From contig QIHU01000405.1 in assembly GCA_003231035.1 (NCBI GenBank), forward strand, positions 1 to 6,081: DNA of 6,081 nucleotides. The letters run 5' to 3'. The position numbers were made by a program, and so were the translations under genes. Positions within the stretch are counted from its first letter, which is position 1. Each line of letters starts with the position of its first letter. This document shows positions 1 to 6,081 of this stretch, piece after piece. The notes below the pieces were generated by a model. It searched no databases. It had not been told where the DNA came from and saw only the letters and a list, made by a program, of their open reading frames with translations. Source of the stretch: Acidobacteriota bacterium (GTDB lineage: Bacteria; Acidobacteriota; Thermoanaerobaculia; Multivoradales; SZUA-115).

Positions 1-209
1 CCGAGGGTGAAGTAGGCGGTTTCGAAGATCAAAGCGCCCAGGGCGACTCCGGCGAGAAAGCGGATCTCATCCAAGTGGCCGAGCATCGCGATGTCGACCA
101 ACCCGGTCATGGGCACCGTCAGGTTGGCCAACAGATTGAGCGAGGCGAGGCGAAAGAATCGCCGACGCAGGCGGTGGAAAGGCTCGGGAATGGAGACTTC
201 AGCAGCCAT
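1..209 (-). CDS. MATE/DinF-family efflux transporter, N-terminal fragment
   Basis: The gene starts at an ATG (bases 209-207) and runs off the left edge, so only the first 69 residues are visible. The protein begins with a short polar, arginine-rich cytoplasmic lead (HRLRRRFFRL, residues 12-21). A first membrane segment follows, carrying LANLTVPMTGLVDIAMLGHL (28-47), and then a second hydrophobic stretch (about 51-68). The pattern 'N-x-x-x-P-x-x-x-x-x-D-x-x-x-x-G-x-L' is the usual opening of the DinF branch of the MATE (multidrug and toxic compound extrusion) family. These are about 12-helix proteins that exchange Na+ or H+ for organic cations at the inner membrane. No strong Shine-Dalgarno is seen; a GAGGGA lies about 11-12 bases upstream. 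It lies 45 bases downstream of the start-less frame ending at 255, on the same strand, so the two could share a transcript. Substrate cannot be inferred. Family assignment rests on the N-terminus only but the motif is characteristic. Confidence 0.8.
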   Translation of the reverse strand, partial: MAAEVSIPEPFHRLRRRFFRLASLNLLANLTVPMTGLVDIAMLGHLDEIRFLAGVALGALIFETAYFTL

Positions 210-254
210 CGGTGGATGATCCCTCAACCGGCCGCTGGCCGCAACGTGGGCAGG

Positions 255-500
255 TTACTTCAGCTTGATGAAGGTGTCGCCGACCCCCGTGTCGACCTCG
301 ACCCGTCCCTCGCCTTCGCCGTGCCAAATCAGGCCGGCGCCGACGCCGAGGTCGGCCTCGAAGGCGAGTCCGGCGGGAAGCCCCAGCCGGACGTCGACGG
401 AGGTTCGTCCAGGACGCAGGCCATAGCCTTCAGAAGGGCTCTCAGTGGGGTTCTTCGCTTCCCACGGGTAGCTACGGATGAGGGCCGAGGAAGGGTTCGC
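255..500 (-). pseudogene. Start-less reading frame with DUF4097/toastrack-like C-terminus
   Basis: An open frame of 81 sense codons ends at a TAA (bases 257-255). It is bounded upstream by an in-frame TAA (503-501). No ATG, GTG or TTG lies between them. The last about 50 residues have a repetitive beta-strand character: GRTSVDVRLGLPAGLAFEAD, then GEGRVEVDTGVGDTFIKLK. Alternating hydrophobic residues and Gly-Asp turns of this kind occur in the C-terminal strands of DUF4097-type 'toastrack' beta-helix proteins, which are often cell-surface or envelope proteins. The match is by eye and weak. A 30-codon frame starting at an ATG (564-562) and ending at a TAG (474-472) overlaps it in another phase. 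A single indel between about 474 and 500 would join the two, but the product would still be short with no signal peptide. It may be a frameshifted small gene or the tail of a decayed one. The next gene on this strand, the MATE transporter, starts 45 bases downstream. Confidence 0.4.
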
Positions 501-564
501 TTACCCAAGAATGGATGGAGTCCGGTATCGTGGGGGGCATTCGCATTTCCGATTCCGTTCCCAT

Positions 565-570
565 AGGAGG
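565..570 (+). promoter_or_regulatory. Ribosome binding site of the M48 protease gene
   Basis: AGGAGG is a full-consensus Shine-Dalgarno. Two adjacent in-frame GTG codons follow, at 575 and 578, with spacers of 4 and 7 bases. The 7-base spacer favours 578 as the start. The site rules out the longer frame that opens at the ATG at 515, because that extension would encode residues upstream of the signal sequence. Confidence 0.75.
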
Positions 571-577
571 ACCCGTG

Positions 578-1843
578 GTGAGTATCCGATCCCCTTTGTT
601 CTTTTTCGCAACCTCCCGGCGCGCGATCTTGCGCTATGCGGTCACCGCCGCTAGCCTCACCTTCCTACTGAGCGCGGCGACCGGTTGCTCGGTGAACCCG
701 GCGACAGGAAAACGCCAACTGACTTTGATCAGCGAGGCGCAGGAGATTCAGATGGGCAGGGAGGCCCATCAGCAGATCCAGGCGCAAATGGGCGTCTACC
801 CGGACGAGGAGCTGCAAGAGTACGTCTCCGACCTCGGTCTAGAGCTGGCCGCGGCCTCCGAGCGGCCACATCTGCCCTGGGCTTTCACCGTCATCGACGA
901 CCCGGTCGTCAACGCCTTCGCCTTGCCGGGTGGATTTATCTACATCACTCGCGGCATCTTGAGCCATATGAACTCCGAGGCCGAACTGATTTCGGTGCTG
1001 GGCCACGAGATCGGCCACGTCACCGGTCGTCACGGGGTGGAGCAGATGAGCAAGCAGCAGCTGGCGCAGGTCGGGTTCGTGGTCGGCATGGTCGCCAGCC
1101 CTGAGTTTCGCCAGTTCGGCCAACTGGCGCAGCAGGGACTGGGGCTGATGTTCCTCAAGTTCAGCCGCGACCATGAGCGCGAGGCCGATGATCTGGGACT
1201 GCGCTACCTGGCACGCGGGGGCTATGACCCGCGGGAGATGGACAACGTCTTCACCACCCTAGGGCGGGTTAGCGGGTCACAGGGGGCCGGCCGAGTCCCG
1301 GGCTGGGCCGCAACCCACCCAGCACCCGAGAACCGGGTGGCGCGCATCCAGCAAGCCGTCGCCGCCATGCCGCCCGAGGCGCACGGTGGCGAAATTCGGC
1401 GCGACCTCTTCCTGGGACAAGTCGACAACCTGACCTTTGGCGCCGATCCGCGGCAAGGTTTCTTTAAGGAGAATGTCTTCTACCAGCCGGAAATGCGCTT
1501 CAAACTCACCTTCCCGCCCGGTTGGCGTACCGTCAACCAACGCCAGGCGGTGGGCGCGATCAGCCCAGAGAAAGATGCGATCGTCGTCTTGCAGCTGGCG
1601 CAGGGGGACGACCCGACGGCGGCGGCGACGAAATTCTTCAGCCAGCAGAACATCGAGCAACAACTTCTTCAATTTCAGAACCTTGACCGAAACCAATGCC
1701 CAAGGGCAGAAGCCGCCTGGTCTGCGCGGAATCGCCGGCTTTTTCGGCTACGGCGGTCAGGTCTTTCAGATGTTGGGCTACAGCCAGGACAATCGCTGGT
1801 CCAACTACGACCGGGCGATCAACCGAGCGGCCGGCACCTTTGA
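578..1843 (+). CDS. M48-family zinc metalloprotease, lipoprotein-like; C-terminus frameshifted
   Basis: This is a predicted zinc-dependent endopeptidase of the M48 family (BepA/LoiP/HtpX relatives), probably acting in the cell envelope on misfolded or unassembled proteins. Numbering from the GTG at 578, residues about 14-36 form a basic then hydrophobic signal ending in AATGC. Cys37 is a plausible lipidation site, although Ala rather than Leu sits at -3. The catalytic motif HEIGH is at 143-147, with Glu144 as general base and His143 and His147 as zinc ligands. The third ligand is expected to be Glu202 in HEREADD. The downstream ATHPAPENRVARI matches the family's conserved HP-x-x-x-x-R segment. 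A C-terminal region of PsbP/DUF1795-like flavour begins with FYQPEMRFKLTFPPGW. After about base 1680 this frame stops resembling the family, and its last about 55 residues are out of phase; the true continuation is at 1680-2041. The catalytic domain is unaffected. GTG at 575 is an alternative start. Confidence 0.9.
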   Translation: MSIRSPLFFFATSRRAILRYAVTAASLTFLLSAATGCSVNPATGKRQLTLISEAQEIQMGREAHQQIQAQMGVYPDEELQEYVSDLGLELAAASERPHLPWAFTVIDDPVVNAFALPGGFIYITRGILSHMNSEAELISVLGHEIGHVTGRHGVEQMSKQQLAQVGFVVGMVASPEFRQFGQLAQQGLGLMFLKFSRDHEREADDLGLRYLARGGYDPREMDNVFTTLGRVSGSQGAGRVPGWAATHPAPENRVARIQQAVAAMPPEAHGGEIRRDLFLGQVDNLTFGADPRQGFFKENVFYQPEMRFKLTFPPGWRTVNQRQAVGAISPEKDAIVVLQLAQGDDPTAAATKFFSQQNIEQQLLQFQNLDRNQCPRAEAAWSARNRRLFRLRRSGLSDVGLQPGQSLVQLRPGDQPSGRHL

Positions 1844-2041
1844 GACCCTGCACGATCCCAAATACCTCAACGTCCGCGCCGCATCAAGATTCCCCGTGCG
1901 ATGAGCTTGAGCGAGTTTGATGGCCAGTGGCCGTCGACCATCGAACTGGACCGCTTGGCGATCCTCAACGGGGTCACCACTGAGCAGAGACTGGAGGCGG
2001 GGACGCTGCTCAAGCGGGTGGTCGGTGGAGATCTGCCGTAG
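1680..2041 (+). pseudogene. Frame-displaced C-terminal part of the M48 protease gene
   Basis: The normal C-terminus of the upstream protease continues here in two phases. From about 1680 the +1 frame reads TLTETNAQGQKPPGLRGIAG, then GGQVFQMLGYSQDNRW and ETLHDPKYLNV. This matches the segment of related M48 proteins in which a beta-strand with 'GxxxQMLGY' is followed by a helix. That frame hits a TGA at 1902-1904. From about 1877 the original phase resumes as RRIKIPRAMSLSEF, continues through DRLAILNGVTTEQRL and stops at a TAG (2039-2041). The restored protein would be about 487 residues, with a tail resembling a LysM-like 'LA.LN....' motif. The shifts are one base gained (or two lost) between about 1645 and 1682, and one base lost near 1874-1876. 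The fragment has no start of its own and is not an independent gene. A sequencing or assembly error is as likely as genuine decay, since the coding character persists to the stop. Confidence 0.75.
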
Positions 2042-2085
2042 GCGCCGGGTCCGGCTCGTCGGCCACGACTGCTGGAATCGCGGAC

Positions 2086-3246
2086 GTGGCGGCGGAGCTC
2101 GAAGGGAACTTCGAGGGGTGGCGGCGGCGGTCGACCGCCGCCCACCTCGCGGCGATCGCCGCCTTGGCACTGGTGATGCTGCTGCGCTGGTGGGGGCCGC
2201 TGAGCGATCCTTCGCCGCACCTTGACGAACGCAGCTATTTCACCGCCTTCGAACGGATCGCTGCCGGGCAAAGCCCTTACTTCGAGACCTCCTACGCTTA
2301 TCCTCCGGTCTTCGCCATAGCCGGAAGCTGGGCCGTCGAACAGGTTGGGGAGAGGCCGGTGCTAGGGGCTCTGCGTGGCGCCAACTTGCTGGGCCTGGCG
2401 CTGGCCTTGTGGTGTTCGATGGCTTGGTTGCCGGGGCCCTGGCGCCTGCGGCTGCTCGGCGGCGGGCTATTCCTGCTGGTGGCCCCGGCGGTTCGCTTTG
2501 GGGTGCTTTGGGGGAACCTGTCGCTGGCCGTGGCCGGCATGCTGATCTTCGCCCTCTTGATCTGGCGCCGCGCGCCGCTGACCTCGGGCCTTGTCCTGGG
2601 AGCGAGCATCGCCCTCAAGCCGTTGGCCCCTGGCGCCGTGCTGGCTCTGCTGGCGCATCGCCCGGTTGCGAAGGGGCACCGGCACTGGATTGCCGCCTCG
2701 GTGGCCATGACGGTGGCCGCCGGGTTGGTTCTGGCCTTCCCCTACCTCGACGATTTGCGCACCCTGGCAGCGGGGGATCTGGTTTCGCGTTCGGTCTCTC
2801 CGCATCGGATTGTGCATCTACTGGGACTGCGCGTGCACGCGATCTGGGTTACGGTGGCGCTGGCGGTAGCGGTCGTGGTGGTCGCTCGCTGGCGCCCTCT
2901 CGGTCGCCTTCAGCTCCTGTGCCTCGCTCTGGCCGCGGCGCTGGCCACTAGCCCGCTGGTCTGGCATCACACGTTGCTTCTCGCTTTACCTTTACAAATT
3001 GTGGCTCTGCAGCTGGCCTATGGCCGTTTCCAAGTCGCCAGCCCTTCGTCACGCCGCCGGGCAGGCTGGGAGCTGAGCATGGTGGCGCTCGCCGCCGCCG
3101 CGATCCTCGCCGCGGAAGGTGCGACCGGGATCTACGACTATCCGGTGGTGCTGCAACTGTTCGGTGCGTTGCCGCCGACTCTGGCGCCAGCCTTGCTAGC
3201 CGGCTACGTGATCCGGCTCACCGCACCCGCCGTCGCCGATTCTTGA
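2086..3246 (+). CDS. GT87-family (DUF2029) membrane glycosyltransferase
   Basis: This is a 386-residue polytopic protein with about ten hydrophobic segments (near 18-34, 99-116, 121-137, 143-160, 172-190, 200-218, 242-258, 265-303, 327-343 and 357-378). It resembles GT87/GT-C enzymes, which use polyprenyl-phosphate sugars (often mannose) on the outer face of the inner membrane. Family signals appear in order. The first extracytoplasmic loop has HLDERSYF, where Asp47 is the candidate catalytic acid. Next come GQSPYFE (61-67) and YAYPPVFA (70-77). GNLS (143-146) sits where relatives have G-Q-x-N, and ALKPL is at 166-170. SPLVWHHTLLLALP (279-292) corresponds to the conserved 'SP-x-x-W-x-H' segment. 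The GTG start has only a weak GGA upstream; no earlier in-frame start fits. It begins 44 bases after the protease's restored stop, so co-transcription is possible. The acceptor and sugar are unknown. Its last 29 bases overlap the convergent VWA gene. Confidence 0.82.
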   Translation: MAAELEGNFEGWRRRSTAAHLAAIAALALVMLLRWWGPLSDPSPHLDERSYFTAFERIAAGQSPYFETSYAYPPVFAIAGSWAVEQVGERPVLGALRGANLLGLALALWCSMAWLPGPWRLRLLGGGLFLLVAPAVRFGVLWGNLSLAVAGMLIFALLIWRRAPLTSGLVLGASIALKPLAPGAVLALLAHRPVAKGHRHWIAASVAMTVAAGLVLAFPYLDDLRTLAAGDLVSRSVSPHRIVHLLGLRVHAIWVTVALAVAVVVVARWRPLGRLQLLCLALAAALATSPLVWHHTLLLALPLQIVALQLAYGRFQVASPSSRRRAGWELSMVALAAAAILAAEGATGIYDYPVVLQLFGALPPTLAPALLAGYVIRLTAPAVADS

Positions 3247-4306
3247 TGTAGTCGGCGAGGATGAACTCTCCCAGGTTGTAGGGATCGGCGTAGTAGGCGC
3301 GGCCACGGTTGGTGCGGGTTAGTTTCTCGACGAAGTCGGTCAGGGTGGGGTCGGTGGCGAGCATGAAGGTGGTGATCACCACTTTCTGGCGGCGGCACTG
3401 GTCGGCCTCTTCCAGGGTCAGGTTGACGATGCGCATATCGAGGCCGAAGGGGTTCTTGTAGACCTCACCGCCCTGGGTGATGGCGGAGGGTTTGCCGTCG
3501 GTGATCAGGAAGATCTGCTTGTTGGGTTGCTTCTGGCGCGAGAGGAGGCCGCGGGCTAGTTGCAACGCTTCGCGGGTGTTGGTGTGGTACGGGCCGGCTT
3601 CGATGTAGGGCAGGGCGGAGAGGTCGACTTGTTCGGCGCGGTCGCCGAAAAGCAGCACCGAGATGTGATCTTTGGGGTAACGGGTGGTGATCAACTCGGT
3701 CAGGGCAAGGGCGACCTTCTTGGCCGGGGTGATGCGGTCTTCGCCGTAAAGGATCATCGAGTGGCTGATGTCGATCGCTAGAACTGTTGCGCAGGCGGTG
3801 AGGTGCTCGGTTTCGTGGATTTCGAGATCCTCTTCGCGCAGCTGCAAGCGTCCGTGGGTGCGTTTGAGGGCGTTTTGTAGGGAGCGCGGTCCATCCAGGT
3901 GGTGCAACTCATCGCCGAAGCGGTAGGGGCGGGTCTCGGGCAGCCGTTCGCTACCTTCGCCGGCACTGCGCACCGGATGGTAGCCGGGGCCGCCACGGCG
4001 CAGGCTGGAGAAGAGTTCCTCGAAGGCGCCGCGCCGGATTCGTCGCTCGCCGGTGGAGGTCAAAGCCAGGCCGCCTTCGCCGTCGGGGCCGATCAACCGC
4101 TGTTCTTCAAGGGCTTCGAAGAAGGCTTCGAGGTCGACGCTCTGGTGAATGTGGCCGCGGCGCTGGAGTTGTCGCATCCACTCCATCGCCTCTTCGGCGT
4201 CGCCCCCGGCCGCCAGAACCAGCTGCTGGAAGAGGCGTTGCAGTTGGTGTCCGGCGAGCAGGCCGCGCAGCAGGGCCGGGTCTAGATAGCGGTAACGGTG
4301 TCGCAC
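3218..4306 (-). CDS. ChlD-like VWA-domain protein, partner of the adjacent AAA+ ATPase
   Basis: Read from the GTG at 4306 this is a 362-residue soluble protein. Residues 1 to about 165 are a charged, helical N-terminal region including YRFGDELHHLDGPRSLQNAL. The C-terminal part is a von Willebrand factor A domain (about 170-340). Its metal-ion-dependent adhesion site is complete: Asp179-x-Ser181-x-Ser183 in AIDISHSM, a Thr at 242 or 244 in YHTNTREAL, and Asp270 in LITDGKPS. It ends in a basic tail, NRRRRVR. VWA proteins coded next to ChlI/MoxR ATPases act as their adaptors, linking the ATPase ring to a substrate. The start is uncertain. GTG at 4306 follows AGGAG (4323-4319) with a 12-base spacer and gives a protein opening RHRYRYLDP. 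A GTG at 4360 would add 18 residues and overlap the ATPase gene by 38 bases, but lacks a visible Shine-Dalgarno. The function is inferred from family and neighbour only. Confidence 0.85.
   Translation of the reverse strand: MRHRYRYLDPALLRGLLAGHQLQRLFQQLVLAAGGDAEEAMEWMRQLQRRGHIHQSVDLEAFFEALEEQRLIGPDGEGGLALTSTGERRIRRGAFEELFSSLRRGGPGYHPVRSAGEGSERLPETRPYRFGDELHHLDGPRSLQNALKRTHGRLQLREEDLEIHETEHLTACATVLAIDISHSMILYGEDRITPAKKVALALTELITTRYPKDHISVLLFGDRAEQVDLSALPYIEAGPYHTNTREALQLARGLLSRQKQPNKQIFLITDGKPSAITQGGEVYKNPFGLDMRIVNLTLEEADQCRRQKVVITTFMLATDPTLTDFVEKLTRTNRGRAYYADPYNLGEFILADYIKNRRRRVR
3233..3258. repeat. Short inverted repeat at the convergent gene junction
   Basis: TCGCCGA (3233-3239) and its exact reverse complement TCGGCGA (3252-3258) could form a 7-base-pair stem. 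It extends by a G-T wobble and one further pair to a 9-pair stem with an 8-base loop. It surrounds the stop codon of the GT87 gene and lies inside the 3' end of the VWA gene. No T-run follows on either strand, so an intrinsic terminator is not supported. It may be chance in GC-rich coding sequence. Confidence 0.3.
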
Positions 4307-4318
4307 GACTGCCGGGTG

Positions 4319-4322
4319 CTCC

Positions 4323-4323
<1 letters not shown>
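4319..4323 (-). promoter_or_regulatory. Candidate ribosome binding site of the VWA gene
   Basis: AGGAG on the minus strand begins with the last A of the ATPase stop codon and lies 12 bases before the GTG at 4306. The spacing is longer than usual. It is still the only Shine-Dalgarno-like site near either candidate start, and so decides for 4306. Confidence 0.45.
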
Positions 4324-5833
<1,510 letters not shown>

Positions 5834-5834
<1 letters not shown>

Positions 5835-6081
5835 TACTCTTGACTCTCGAGCCAGCGTTCGGCGTCCATCGCCGCCTTGCAGCCGCTGCCCGCCGCGGTG
5901 ACCGCTTGCCGGTAGGAGGGATCCATGGCGTCACCGCAGGCGAAAACTCCCTCGATGTTGGTGGCGGTCGAGGGCTCGCGGACCTCGAGGTAGCCGACCT
6001 CGTTCATGTCGAGCTTGCCCTGGAAAAGTTCGGTGTTCGGCCGGTGGCCGATGCCCATGAAGACGCCTTGGGTGGCGAAGT
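5834..6081 (-). CDS. trxB: Thioredoxin reductase, C-terminal fragment
   Basis: The last 82 residues of a flavoprotein entering from the right edge are visible, ending at a TAA (5836-5834). GVFMGIGHRPNT is the end of the NADPH-domain/FAD-domain linker. STATNIEGVFACGDAMDPSY followed by RQAVTAAGSGCKAAMDAERW is the C-terminal FAD-binding signature of low-molecular-weight bacterial thioredoxin reductase, where the GD aspartate contacts FAD and RQA closes over the flavin. The enzyme uses NADPH to reduce thioredoxin through a CxxC pair, which lies outside this window, so catalytic competence cannot be checked. Other members of the family, such as ferredoxin:thioredoxin reductase-like flavoproteins, lack that pair, but the PxYRQAxTAAGxG string favours genuine TrxB. 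The stop codon overlaps the start of the ATPase gene by one base, which indicates a shared transcript. Confidence 0.93.

Noticed and set aside
485..565. A sigma-70 promoter upstream of the M48 gene
   Set aside because: I could not find a -35/-10 pair with acceptable spacing. GGTATCGT near 523-530 is too weak to call.
75..566. A 163-codon plus-strand open frame over the left edge
   Set aside because: It lies antisense to the MATE start and the toastrack-like frame. Its translation is low-complexity Gly/Arg/Asp-rich with no recognisable domain. It is a GC-driven shadow.
515..577. An ATG at 515 as the M48 start
   Set aside because: It would place 21 extra residues before the signal sequence and put the perfect AGGAGG inside the gene. 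The GTG at 578 (or 575) just after that site is better.
1323..1340. CACCCG...CGGGTG inverted repeat within the M48 gene
   Set aside because: It is a 6-base stem inside conserved coding sequence (the HPAPENRV region), and is readily explained by codon content.
3233..3258. The inverted repeat as a bidirectional intrinsic terminator
   Set aside because: No T-tract follows the stem on either strand, and both arms lie within or beside coding sequence.
3899..4285. A 128-codon plus-strand open frame opposite the VWA gene
   Set aside because: It is antisense to the conserved VWA protein and has an Ala/Gly/Glu-rich translation with no family features and no ribosome binding site.

Overview
The window is GC-rich, densely packed bacterial DNA. 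It looks like ordinary chromosome from a Gram-negative-type organism: there is a lipoprotein-like M48 protease, a GT87 membrane glycosyltransferase, and gene overlaps of 1 to about 30 bases. I cannot place it taxonomically from sequence alone. An Acidobacteriota- or Chloroflexota-like lineage is a guess. I see no tRNA, rRNA, CRISPR array, insertion sequence or prophage gene.

Layout from left to right. (1) Positions 1-209, minus strand: the N-terminus of a MATE/DinF-type efflux transporter that runs off the left edge. (2) Positions 255-500, minus strand: an open frame ending in a beta-rich, 'toastrack'-like (DUF4097-like) tail. It has no usable start codon, so it is a frameshifted gene or a remnant. 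(3) Positions 578-2041, plus strand: an M48 zinc metalloprotease with a clear AGGAGG ribosome binding site. Its catalytic part is intact, but its C-terminal domain is split by two compensating frameshifts, near 1645-1682 and 1874-1876. (4) Positions 2086-3246, plus strand: a polytopic GT87-family glycosyltransferase, possibly co-transcribed with the protease. (5) Positions 3218-6081, minus strand, reading leftward from the right edge: the C-terminus of thioredoxin reductase (trxB), then a ChlI/MoxR-like AAA+ ATPase, then a ChlD-like von Willebrand factor A protein.

The minus-strand trio is very tightly packed. trxB and the ATPase share a TAATG stop/start, and the VWA gene begins about 16 bases after the ATPase stop or overlaps it. 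They look like one operon. An AAA+ ATPase paired with a MIDAS-containing VWA protein is the recurring pattern of chelatase/MoxR-type machines (ChlI-ChlD, CbbQ-CbbO, NorQ-NorD, RavA-ViaA), which remodel or load metal or cofactor into a client protein. The client of this pair is not visible here. The operon converges on the GT87 gene, and the two coding regions overlap tail to tail by 29 bases.

The points most worth a second look are the AAA+/VWA pair with an Asn in place of the usual Walker B Asp, the compensating frameshifts in the protease, and the start-less toastrack-like frame. I found no convincing evidence of a wholly new system.
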